Assembly: GCA_002396205.1 (NCBI GenBank)
Contig: DGXB01000035.1
Location: forward strand, 172 to 12,845
Direction of reading: 5' to 3'
DNA: 12,674 nt
Origin: Bacteroidales bacterium UBA4243
GTDB taxonomy: Bacteria > Bacteroidota > Bacteroidia > Bacteroidales > F082
The notes beneath the pieces were generated by a model. That model had not been told where the DNA came from and made no database searches. It saw nothing but the letters and a program-made list of their open reading frames with translations. The stretch's first letter is position 1. Each line of letters starts with the position of its first letter. Below are positions 5,848 to 11,692 of this stretch, piece after piece. A program made the position numbers and the translations under genes.

Positions 5848-7014
5848 TCATGTGTTGGCAACCTGTTTCGCATTGTCCTCCATCTCCTCGTTCAGCATGT
5901 CCTCAAACATGCGAACCGAGTTGGAAAGGCTGTATTTCTTGGCGGCTTTGGCATAAATTTTTTCCATATACTCGCGTTCCTTCGGGTTGTCGAGCCAATA
6001 GTCGATGGCACGGGCAAGGTCCTTGGGACTGCCGGCCCTGAATAGGCTGCGACCGTCGAGGGCAAACTGAGGCGTGGCACTGACCTCGGAATTGGCGATA
6101 ACCGGCACCAAGCCCGTGGCAAAGGCTTCGATGCACGAGATGGCCTCGCTTTCCATGTCGCTGGCATGTACATAAAGGTCGGCTTGCGACAGCAAGTCGA
6201 TCAGCTCGTTTTGCTTTTTGTAAACAAACTGTGGCGGATTGGGCAGCGCCTTTCCCAAGGCCACATATTCGTCATACTTTGGCCCCTGACCAGCAAAAAC
6301 CAGCTGGATCTTATCGGCATATTTTGAGAAAGGAACGGCGTTGATAAGCACGTCCTGACGCTTTTCAGCCGATAGCCGACCGACCATCATGATGATTATT
6401 TTCCCTTCAAACTCGGGCAACTTGGCGGGACGACCTTGGTCGAGGTTGCGGCGGCCGGCTTCAAGGAAAGCATCCTGTATGCCGTTGGAAATGACATGGA
6501 TCTTGGCGGTGTAGCCGCGTTGCTTGATTTCGTCGGCCATAAATTGCGAAGGCGCATGGATATGACGGAACTTGTTGTAAAGGAAGTCCCTGAAGCTCAA
6601 GTAAGTGCCGTTCTGGATCCAATCCACCTTGCCCAAGCCCACCGACGACCATATGTTTTGTGGCTGGATATGGAAGGCAGCGGTCGAAGGCTTTCCAATC
6701 TTGTCGGCATGGCGCTTGGCCTCAATTTCGATGGCAAAGGGAAGGAAACAATGGACAATGTCGGCCCATTCAACCGCCTCATGGATGGTCTTTTTCTCGT
6801 TGTAGGCGAAGTTGAAGTTGTGCTTGTCCATCAGCGGCTGGAAGATGGGCATCCTGTAAGTAGGCAAGGCGAAACGGTCGTCGCCAGGTTCGCCTGACGT
6901 AAGGATTTTCACCTCGTGGCCGCGATTGCGCAACTCAGCCGCAAAACGCTGCGCCGAGATGCTGGTGCCGTTGTTGTTGGTGTCGTATGTGTCGATGACA
7001 AAAAGGATTTTCAT
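5848..7014 (-). CDS. Family 4 glycosyltransferase (GT-B fold)
   Basis: At 388 aa this is a full GT4 enzyme. The N-terminal Rossmann half starts MKILFVIDTYDTNNNGTSIS, with a Gly/Ser-rich acceptor loop and HGHEV-like ELRNRGHEVKIL. The C-terminal donor half has MMVGRLSAEKRQDVLI (207-224), VFAGQGPKYDEY, and the E-x7-E retaining-GT signature at E288 and E296 (DMESEAISCIEAFATG). It would transfer a sugar from a nucleotide donor with retention of configuration. The layout, with the FxxLPFAIE segment and YKKQNELIDLLSQADLYVHAS, resembles the diacylglycerol glucosyl/mannosyltransferase-like branch, so a membrane lipid acceptor is possible but not shown. No transmembrane helix is seen. It is the first gene of an operon with the PCMD protein. 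Confidence 0.93.
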   Translation of the reverse strand: MKILFVIDTYDTNNNGTSISAQRFAAELRNRGHEVKILTSGEPGDDRFALPTYRMPIFQPLMDKHNFNFAYNEKKTIHEAVEWADIVHCFLPFAIEIEAKRHADKIGKPSTAAFHIQPQNIWSSVGLGKVDWIQNGTYLSFRDFLYNKFRHIHAPSQFMADEIKQRGYTAKIHVISNGIQDAFLEAGRRNLDQGRPAKLPEFEGKIIIMMVGRLSAEKRQDVLINAVPFSKYADKIQLVFAGQGPKYDEYVALGKALPNPPQFVYKKQNELIDLLSQADLYVHASDMESEAISCIEAFATGLVPVIANSEVSATPQFALDGRSLFRAGSPKDLARAIDYWLDNPKEREYMEKIYAKAAKKYSLSNSVRMFEDMLNEEMEDNAKQVANT

Positions 7015-7042
7015 AACTGTAAGACAGGCTGGTTAGATTTTG

Positions 7043-7050
7043 CAAAAGTA
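7043..7050 (-). promoter_or_regulatory. -7 box TACTTTTG of the glycosyltransferase operon
   Basis: The complement of 7043-7050 is TACTTTTG, 28 nt before the ATG at 7014. A seven-T terminator tract ends 1 nt upstream, so the hairpin takes the place of the -33 element. Confidence 0.6.
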
Positions 7051-7051
7051 C

Positions 7052-7095
7052 AAAAAAAGGCGAGACAATAGCCTGGTTTGGCTATTTGACTCGCC
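7052..7095 (-). terminator. Rho-independent terminator upstream of the glycosyltransferase
   Basis: On the minus strand an outer stem GGCGAG/CTCGCC (7090-7095 with 7059-7064) and an inner stem AATAGCC/GGCTATT (7080-7086 with 7067-7073) are separated by a small internal loop and followed by seven T (complement of 7052-7058). It ends the transcript of the 201-aa gene. The stop codon of the hydrolase fragment lies inside the stem. Confidence 0.8.
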
Positions 7096-7207
7096 CTTTA
7101 TTCTTCAACCAATTGAAAACCAAGTTGGCAATCTTAGCGTTGTTCATCTCCTGGAACATGAAATGGCTGTTGCCAAAGAGGAAGAATTCCTGCCATGGCA
7201 GTGTCAT
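7082..7207 (-). pseudogene. Alpha/beta-hydrolase C-terminal remnant, possibly a coupled 41-aa ORF
   Basis: A 41-codon frame reads MTLPWQEFFLFGNSHFMF, then QEMNNAKIANLVFNWLKNKG. It is the recognisable end of an alpha/beta hydrolase: the strand before the catalytic His, the His itself in GNSHFMF, and the closing amphipathic helix. The nucleophile and core are missing. Its ATG overlaps the TGA of the upstream 201-aa gene as ATGA, the layout of translational coupling, so a small product may be made. It is most simply the tail of a deleted hydrolase that still carries its own terminator. Confidence 0.55.
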
Positions 7208-7809
7208 TTTGAAATCAGCGGTAGCAGCCTTTCCTCGAAAATCCTGCGCTCCACGATGCGATAATGCGGGTGATAGGCCTCGTTGTAGCGGCGACTGTGA
7301 TGCACGGCTTGGCTGTTTCGGGCGGCTTCGTTCAGCAGGGGGAGGTCGGTGCTAAAACCATCCATTTCCATTCCGTTTTCCTCGATGACCTTGACGATGG
7401 CCTTCCATTTGTCGCTCCATTCGGCATCGGGCTTCTGCCACGAATTGGCACTTTCGACGAAGGCCTCCAAGAGTTGCTCGCTGGTTATCAGGCTGTCGGC
7501 AACGGCGGAGAGATACACGCGGACGTAGGCGCCTTGGCTGCCTGTCGGCTCATAATAATAAGGTGTGGCGGTTTCTTCCATTTCTGAGAGTTCGTGGAGC
7601 AGATAGCGGCGTACCGAAGTCGTGTCGCTGATCATGTGGCCTGGGCCGAAATGCTCTTGGTAGAAACTCTTGTAAACGTCCTGCAAGGTCGACAAGGGAT
7701 AATCCGTCATTTGTCTCTCGACGGCGGCTCGGATGGAAACCGTGTCGAGGCTTTGCCCACAGAGGCTGAGCGAGCAGAACAGTGTCAATACAATCAGTAG
7801 TTTTCTCAT
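7204..7809 (-). CDS. Secreted conserved Bacteroidales protein of unknown function (201 aa)
   Basis: The protein opens with a signal peptide (MRKLLIVLTLFCSLSLCGQS); the Cys is not in a proper lipobox (SLC rather than AGC/GSC), so a type I signal is likelier. The mature part is mostly helical and has stretches I recall as conserved in a Bacteroidales family of unknown function: VYKSFYQEHFGPGHMI (45-60), YYYEPTGSQGAYVRV (84-98), an EWSDKW segment, and YHPHYRIVERRIFE (179-192). No catalytic motif is obvious. ATG 7809 is chosen because it begins the signal peptide; upstream codons run through a terminator hairpin. The -7 box ends 4 nt before this ATG, so the mRNA is almost or fully leaderless. A periplasmic location is inferred. 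Confidence 0.8.
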   Translation of the reverse strand: MRKLLIVLTLFCSLSLCGQSLDTVSIRAAVERQMTDYPLSTLQDVYKSFYQEHFGPGHMISDTTSVRRYLLHELSEMEETATPYYYEPTGSQGAYVRVYLSAVADSLITSEQLLEAFVESANSWQKPDAEWSDKWKAIVKVIEENGMEMDGFSTDLPLLNEAARNSQAVHHSRRYNEAYHPHYRIVERRIFEERLLPLISK

Positions 7810-7813
7810 GGCG

Positions 7814-7821
7814 CAAAGGTA
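7814..7821 (-). promoter_or_regulatory. -7 box TACCTTTG of the 201-aa gene
   Basis: The complement of 7814-7821 is TACCTTTG, a full TAnnTTTG match. Only CGCC separates it from the ATG, so transcription would begin at or next to the start codon. A terminator T-tract ends 2 nt upstream. Confidence 0.6.
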
Positions 7822-7823
7822 TG

Positions 7824-7859
7824 AAAAATCCGCGAAATGAGGTGGGTGTTTCGCGGATT
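7824..7859 (-). terminator. Rho-independent terminator after the CMD/cupin gene
   Basis: AATCCGCGAAA (7827-7837) and TTTCGCGGATT (7849-7859) form a perfect 11-bp stem with an 11-nt loop, followed on the minus strand by TTTTT. It shares the stem core TCCGCGAAA with the hairpin at 9515-9550. Confidence 0.8.
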
Positions 7860-7880
7860 GTCCTAGTGGTTTATATTGAA

Positions 7881-8999
7881 TCATTTCAGCTTCCCATACC
7901 ACTCGTCATCCACAGGCTCAAGCCATTCGTTGCTGTTGCCAGGTTGGACATTGGCGTGGTAAGTGAGGTGTTGCATCCACGAGTCGGCGGCGGCGCCGTG
8001 CCAGTGCTTCACGCCTTCGGGGACGGCGACAACCACGCCTGGCTTCAGCTCGACGGGATCCTTGCCCCATTCCTGATACCAGCCGCGACCGCTCACGCAG
8101 ATGAGCATCTGCACCGCGCCGTGGTGGACGTGCCAGTTGTTGCGGCAGCCAGGCTCAAAGCTGACGTTGCAGAGACCGCTCGCAGGGTCGAGGAGGGCGA
8201 GGTAGCTGTTCCCAATGAAATACTGCGCGTAAGCCGTATTAGGTTCGCCGAGAGGCCATGCCGAGGTCGAATAAGGCTTGTCCTGTCCGTCGACCACCGT
8301 GGCGATGGCGGATTCGGTGCGCGAGGCTTCCGATTGCAAGCCATTGGCTTTCAAGGCTTCGGCGATGTCGCGAAGCTGGGCTTCGGTCAAGCCCATGTTC
8401 AAGGCACCGCGCACATGGGCGATGAGTTGCGGCATCACGTTTTCGAGGCCGCTGAGGGCACTCACGGTGATAAGCTCGCGGTCGGCAAAGGTGAGGTTGT
8501 CGCGGGCGAAGATGTCGCCAAAGAGGTGGGCCTTCAGGTAATAGTCCTCGGCGGGACAGAAGGCATAGTCGAAAGGCTGACCAGAGAGTTTGGTCTGCAC
8601 CTCGGTGCCTTGTGCCAAAGCGTCATAGTTGCCCGGCAACGGCGAGGCATCCTCCCCTATTTCGGTTTTCAAGCCTTTGGCTTCGCGGTCTGCAATCACT
8701 TTCTGCAAAGTGCCCAAGGCGTTGAGTGAACGAGGGAATCCCGTGTAGGCATAAAGTTGCGAAAGGGCTTCCTTGGTCTGGCTGACGGTGAGGCCGGCGT
8801 CCATGCCTTCGTTGATGGCTTTGGCCAAGGCGGTGTAGTCGGCTTTGGCCTCGTTGCAGGCGATAGCAGCCATGGCAGCGGCTTGTTCCTTGTTGAATGT
8901 CAGTGCGTTCATGTCTTTGTCTTGTTTCGTTTCGGTCTTCGGCGTGCAGGCTGCGAGCGATGTCGCCAAGGCTGCGATGATGATGGTGTGTGATTTCAT
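7881..8999 (-). CDS. Lipoprotein with carboxymuconolactone-decarboxylase-like region and C-terminal cupin
   Basis: The 372-aa protein has a lipoprotein signal (MKSHTIIIAALATSLAAC, lipobox LAAC, lipid-anchor Cys18), so it should be tethered in the periplasm. Residues ~35-225 resemble carboxymuconolactone decarboxylase/AhpD-type helical repeats in two units (QTKEALSQLYAYTGFPRSLN and RELITVSALSGLENVMPQLI...HVRGALNMGLTEAQLRDI). No CxxC pair is present, which argues against an AhpD peroxidase. Residues ~275-350 form a cupin: WHVHH (H290, H292, H293), a Gln297 where the usual metal-ligand Glu would stand, and PEGVKHWHGA (H332, H334). Both modules suit oxidative or ring-opening chemistry on small organic acids, but the substrate is unknown. 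ATG 8999 begins the signal; the longer frame to 9116 crosses a hairpin and promoter. Confidence 0.88.
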   Translation of the reverse strand: MKSHTIIIAALATSLAACTPKTETKQDKDMNALTFNKEQAAAMAAIACNEAKADYTALAKAINEGMDAGLTVSQTKEALSQLYAYTGFPRSLNALGTLQKVIADREAKGLKTEIGEDASPLPGNYDALAQGTEVQTKLSGQPFDYAFCPAEDYYLKAHLFGDIFARDNLTFADRELITVSALSGLENVMPQLIAHVRGALNMGLTEAQLRDIAEALKANGLQSEASRTESAIATVVDGQDKPYSTSAWPLGEPNTAYAQYFIGNSYLALLDPASGLCNVSFEPGCRNNWHVHHGAVQMLICVSGRGWYQEWGKDPVELKPGVVVAVPEGVKHWHGAAADSWMQHLTYHANVQPGNSNEWLEPVDDEWYGKLK

Positions 9000-9019
9000 T
9001 TTGATGTAGTATTTTGCTG

Positions 9020-9027
9020 CAAAGAAA
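9020..9027 (-). promoter_or_regulatory. -7 box (TTTCTTTG) of the CMD/cupin gene, abutting a terminator
   Basis: The complement of 9020-9027 is TTTCTTTG, 20 nt before the ATG at 8999. It is preceded by TTTTTCG from the cupin terminator, the same string found before the aldo/keto reductase box. Confidence 0.5.
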
Positions 9028-9029
9028 CG

Positions 9030-9066
9030 AAAAATCCACAAAACGCGAGTTGCACATTTTGCGGAT
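9030..9066 (-). terminator. Rho-independent terminator after the small cupin gene
   Basis: ATCCACAAAAC (9034-9044) pairs with ATTTTGCGGAT (9056-9066). The two mismatched positions become G.U pairs only in minus-strand RNA, so the stem is complete in that direction. A TTTTT run follows (complement of 9030-9034). Confidence 0.7.
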
Positions 9067-9112
9067 TGTTTTGCACAAATTACTTGAACGATTTCAAGTT
9101 TTTGCAGAAAGT

Positions 9113-9466
9113 TCACTCATCGCTGACCGACAGCGGTAGGCCTTCTTGCGAGAGATAGAACATGTTGAGGACGACGGGCACTTGGCCACGGTTTTCGCCG
9201 TGATGCACCGTGCCGACCATCTCCACCACCGCCTCGCCTTGGTGGATGACTTTTTCCTTGCCATCGGCACTGACGATGGTCAGCTCACCTTGCTCCACGA
9301 TGCCGAAATTCATCACGTCGTGATGATGCAAATGGAGCGACGAGCCAGGCTCGAACACATAACGCATGGCCACTAACTCGGGCTTCCCAACGGGATAGTC
9401 GGGCAATTCGGCGCCATCCCAACTCTGCGAGGTGCGAAACAGTTCTTTCTTGACGGGTGATTTCAT
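9113..9466 (-). CDS. Small cytoplasmic cupin-domain protein
   Basis: A single 117-aa cupin barrel. Motif 1 is GSSLHLHHHDVMNFGIVEQGE (residues 41-61), with metal-ligand candidates H45 and H47 plus two extra His; Asn53 replaces the usual Glu. Motif 2 is GEAVVEMVGTVHHGENRG (77-94), with H88 or H89 and N92. No signal peptide is present. Such stand-alone cupins often bind a metal and a small acid or sugar, or act as dioxygenases or isomerases; none can be chosen here. It lies directly upstream of the CMD/cupin lipoprotein on the same strand, but a terminator and a separate promoter divide them. Both being cupins hints at related substrates. Confidence 0.88.
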   Translation of the reverse strand: MKSPVKKELFRTSQSWDGAELPDYPVGKPELVAMRYVFEPGSSLHLHHHDVMNFGIVEQGELTIVSADGKEKVIHQGEAVVEMVGTVHHGENRGQVPVVLNMFYLSQEGLPLSVSDE

Positions 9467-9504
9467 TGGTTGTCTTTTTTTCGGGTTGATGTCTTTTCAT
9501 CGTG

Positions 9505-9512
9505 CAAAAGTA
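9505..9512 (-). promoter_or_regulatory. -7 box TACTTTTG of the small cupin gene
   Basis: The complement of 9505-9512 is TACTTTTG, 38 nt before the ATG at 9466. It is preceded by TTTTTCA, the end of a perfect hairpin. Confidence 0.6.
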
Positions 9513-9514
9513 TG

Positions 9515-9550
9515 AAAAATCCGCGAAATGCAGGATTTACATTTCGCGGA
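9515..9550 (-). terminator. Rho-independent terminator after the 9575-9664 remnant
   Basis: TCCGCGAAATG (9520-9530) and CATTTCGCGGA (9540-9550) form a perfect 11-bp stem with a 9-nt loop, followed on the minus strand by TTTTT. It must have served a gene entering from higher coordinates, of which only the tail remains. Confidence 0.8.
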
Positions 9551-9574
9551 GTCTTTTCAAAAAGGTTTCTAATT

Positions 9575-9664
9575 TCAGTCCCAAATCTCGTATTCGCCCA
9601 TCCAAGCCTTGATTTGATCGTAGGTCATGTTGAAGTAACGCTTCTCTTGGTTCAAGGATGAGTT
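9575..9664 (-). pseudogene. C-terminal gene remnant (unidentified, 29 codons)
   Basis: A minus-strand frame reads LNQEKRYFNMTYDQIK, then AWMGEYEIWD and TGA, bounded upstream by TGA at 9665. The composition looks like a true protein end, and a well-formed terminator follows 24 bp later. No start or promoter is present. It appears to be the tail of a gene whose body was lost or displaced by the sirtuin operon upstream. I do not recognise the family. Confidence 0.4.
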
Positions 9665-9669
9665 TCAAA

Positions 9670-9702
9670 TTTTGGAGAAAACGAAAAAATTCCATTATTT
9701 TG
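9670..9702 (+). promoter_or_regulatory. Candidate promoter of the SirTM/macrodomain operon
   Basis: TTTTG at 9670-9674 is followed after 21 nt by TATTTTG at 9696-9702, one base short of TAnnTTTG. The spacing is right and the leader would be about 25 nt before the ATG at 9731. Confidence 0.45.
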
Positions 9703-9730
9703 CAAGCTCAATGCGACTTGTTTTGGTTTT

Positions 9731-10591
9731 ATGGAAACACAAAAACTTTATCAGGCAATACAGTCCGCCGATGCCATCGTGGTCGGTGCAGGGGCGGGAC
9801 TCTCCACTTCGGCGGGTTTCACCTATTCGGGCGAAAGGTTCAAGAAATACTTTGCCGATTTCATTGATAAATATGGTTTTACGGATATGTACACGGCAGG
9901 CTTCCACCAGTTCCCGAGCGAAGAGGAACATTGGGCCTACTGGAGCCGCCATATCTATTGCAACCGATACCTGCCTGCTCCAAAACCCGTTTATAACCGA
10001 CTGCTTGAAATCGTGAAAGACAAGGATTATTTCGTCATCACCACCAATGTCGACCACCAGTTCCAGAAGGCAGGCTTCGACAAGCAACGGTTGTTCTACA
10101 CCCAAGGCGATTACGGCCTGTTCCAATGTGCAACGCCATGCCACCAAAAGACATACGATAACGAGGAGGCGGTGATGAAAATGATTGCGGCGCAGAATGT
10201 AGAGACGCGCCATGGCTCGTCTCTACGGATTCCGTCGGAATTGGTTCCCAAATGTCCTGTTTGCGGAGGCAAGATGAAGGTCAACCTGCGGGCCGACGAT
10301 ACCTTTGTTGAAGATGAAGGCTGGCATGCTGCGGCACAGCGTTATGTCGATTTCATCAATCGCCACCAACACGGCAGGGTGCTCTATTGGGACTTGGGCA
10401 TTGGCGGCAACACCCCGACCATCATCAAATTGCCCTTCATGCAGCAAACCTACCGCAATCCCGATGCGGTTTATGCGACCATCAACCTCGGCGAGGCGTT
10501 CACTGTGGAACAGATCAAGGACAGGTCGATTGTCATTGATGGCGATATTGGTGAGGTGTTGAAGGTTTTGGTCAAACACGAATGGTCATGA
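9731..10591 (+). CDS. Class M sirtuin (SirTM), protein ADP-ribosyltransferase
   Basis: The 286-aa sirtuin has the NAD-binding GAGAGLSTSAGF (19-30), TTNVDHQFQKAGF (104-116, with N106 and D108), and TQGDYG (124-129), where classical deacetylases have the catalytic His-Gly. This His-to-Gln change, the Cys pairs FQCATPC (C133, C137) and CPVC (C175, C178) expected to bind zinc, and the macrodomain gene downstream identify the M class. Members studied in Staphylococcus and Streptococcus ADP-ribosylate a lipoylated GcvH-like carrier rather than deacetylate, and are linked to oxidative stress. No such carrier is encoded nearby, so the target is open. Residues 157-166 (VETRHGSSLR) are encoded by a palindromic insert just before the second Cys pair. 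The macrodomain gene follows after 83 bp. Confidence 0.9.
   Translation: METQKLYQAIQSADAIVVGAGAGLSTSAGFTYSGERFKKYFADFIDKYGFTDMYTAGFHQFPSEEEHWAYWSRHIYCNRYLPAPKPVYNRLLEIVKDKDYFVITTNVDHQFQKAGFDKQRLFYTQGDYGLFQCATPCHQKTYDNEEAVMKMIAAQNVETRHGSSLRIPSELVPKCPVCGGKMKVNLRADDTFVEDEGWHAAAQRYVDFINRHQHGRVLYWDLGIGGNTPTIIKLPFMQQTYRNPDAVYATINLGEAFTVEQIKDRSIVIDGDIGEVLKVLVKHEWS
10198..10227. repeat. Palindromic element copy 1, in frame inside the SirTM gene
   Basis: The arms GTAGAGACG (10199-10207) and CGTCTCTAC (10218-10226) are perfect complements, and the centre GCCATGGC is itself palindromic; one inner pair (10208/10217) and the outermost pair are mismatched. The unit is 30 bp and adds ten codons (VETRHGSSLR) without shifting the frame. 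The same arms occur at 10891-10920 with a different centre. Confidence 0.85.
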
Positions 10592-10597
10592 ATCTCT

Positions 10598-10655
10598 CAC
10601 GAATTATCAGGAATATGATTGATGACAATTTATGGCCTATTCATGGAAATTCGTG
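10598..10655. repeat. CACGAATT/AATTCGTG inverted repeat between SirTM and macrodomain genes
   Basis: Perfect 8-bp arms at 10598-10605 and 10648-10655 span most of the 83-bp gap. ATTCGTG-type strings are common in Bacteroidales intergenic repeats. There is no T-tract directly after the right arm (TTAAAAAC), so it is not a clear terminator and the two genes can be co-transcribed. Confidence 0.45.
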
Positions 10656-10674
10656 TTAAAAACATCAGAAAAAA

Positions 10675-11466
10675 ATGACTCGATTGGATTATTTGATTGA
10701 TTATCTTCTCAAGGAAGACCCGCAGTATTCCGAAATGGAAATCCCGTCGGATTTGCAAGGCAAGCGCGACCTGTTCCGCGCCTTGCGCAATGTGCGGATG
10801 CCGAAACCCGTCAGCGAGGAATTTTTGCGGCTACAAGACGAGGAATTGCAAGCGCAATTGCTGGAAAAAGGCATCGTGGAATTGTCGGCATGTAGAGACG
10901 CAAAATTTTGCGTCTCTACAGAAACAAAATTATTGGTATGGCAAGGCGACATCACGCGCCTCCGCGTGGATGCCATCGTTAACGCGGCCAACAGCCAGAT
11001 GTTAGGCTGTTTCTATCCTCTGCACCGTTGCATCGACAACGCCATCCATTCCGCAGCGGGCGTGCAGTTGCGCGAGGAATGCCATCAACTGATGCTGCAG
11101 CAAGGCCATGAAGAACCTACAGGCCAAGCCAAAATCACGAAGGCTTACAACCTGCCCTGCAAGCATGTCATCCATACCGTCGGTCCCATCATTCCGAATG
11201 GCATACCCACCGAAGCGCAAAAGGAACATTTGGCCTCGTGCTACCGTTCCATCATGGCTTGTGCCAACGAAAACGGTTTGGAAAGCGTGGCTTTCTGCTG
11301 CATCTCGACGGGCGAGTTCCGTTTCCCGAACCAACTGGCCGCCGAGATTGCCCTAAAAACAGTTTCGGATTACCTTAAAGGCAATCCGAACTGTAGCGTG
11401 AAACACATTTTTTTCAATGTGTTTAAGGACAAAGATCTGCTGATTTACAAGCAATTGATGCAATAA
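10675..11466 (+). CDS. SirTM-linked zinc-type macrodomain protein (ADP-ribosyl hydrolase)
   Basis: This 263-aa protein has a helical N-terminal extension (1-70) and a macrodomain from about residue 84: LLVWQGDITRLRVDAIVNAAN, then GCFYPLHRCIDNAIHSAAG (111-129), TGQAKITKAYNLPCKHVIHTVGP and the substrate loop CISTGEFRFPNQLA (209-222). The pattern GC-x4-H-x-C-IDN marks the zinc-dependent macrodomains paired with SirTM; C112, H117 and C119 are the candidate metal ligands. The known role is to remove the ADP-ribose that SirTM adds. ATG 10675 begins the usual N-terminal helix. Residues 73-82 (CRDAKFCVST) come from a 30-bp palindromic insert, placed between the N-terminal helices and the first macrodomain strand, where an insertion should be tolerated. 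It adds two Cys residues not expected in relatives. Confidence 0.93.
   Translation: MTRLDYLIDYLLKEDPQYSEMEIPSDLQGKRDLFRALRNVRMPKPVSEEFLRLQDEELQAQLLEKGIVELSACRDAKFCVSTETKLLVWQGDITRLRVDAIVNAANSQMLGCFYPLHRCIDNAIHSAAGVQLREECHQLMLQQGHEEPTGQAKITKAYNLPCKHVIHTVGPIIPNGIPTEAQKEHLASCYRSIMACANENGLESVAFCCISTGEFRFPNQLAAEIALKTVSDYLKGNPNCSVKHIFFNVFKDKDLLIYKQLMQ
10891..10920. repeat. Palindromic element copy 2, in frame inside the macrodomain gene
   Basis: A perfect 30-bp palindrome: TGTAGAGACGCAAAA (10891-10905) followed by its exact complement TTTTGCGTCTCTACA (10906-10920). It begins exactly on a codon boundary and adds ten codons (CRDAKFCVST). Relative to copy 1 it is read in a different frame. Confidence 0.9.
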
Positions 11467-11554
11467 TAATCGCATCGACCTATGATGTGAACGGACTAGC
11501 TTATGTAGTAAACTCTACAATTGCACTCGTCTCACTTCCTATCGAAAAGCCGTT

Positions 11555-11686
11555 CTAGTATTCGCGCACCTCGGCCTCGGTGTGGTAGCCGGTGTTCATC
11601 TCGGCTACCAATTTCATGCATCGATGCACGTCGGCATAGAGTTCATCGCTGCCGACGTAGGTCTTTCCTGTGGGTCGTTCGTCCAT
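11555..11686 (-). pseudogene. N-terminal gene remnant, possibly of a hexapeptide acetyltransferase
   Basis: The ATG at 11686 lies 6 bp after the hydrolase stop and opens 43 codons: MDERPTGKTYVGSDELY, ADVHRCMKLVAEMNTGYHTE, AEVREY, then TAG. The first part has the look of a real helical N-terminus. It slightly recalls the leader region before the hexapeptide repeats of sugar O-acetyltransferases, but that is weak. Downstream of the TAG (11467-11554) there is no continuation in any frame that I can see, so the rest of the gene seems deleted. It could also be an intact 43-aa protein translated with the hydrolase. Confidence 0.45.
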
Positions 11687-11692
11687 CTTGCG

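Noticed and set aside
7782..8729. 315-codon plus-strand open frame
   Set aside because: It is antisense to the CMD/cupin lipoprotein, has no family resemblance, and arises from the high-GC codon bias of that gene.
10198..10920. CRISPR or restriction-site array reading of the two palindromes
   Set aside because: Only two copies, in coding sequence, with no regular spacers and no cas genes in the window.
11504..11519. TGTAG-TAAACT-CTACA inverted repeat resembling the palindromic element ends
   Set aside because: Only five bases pair and the GAGACG part of the arms is absent; too short to call a third copy.
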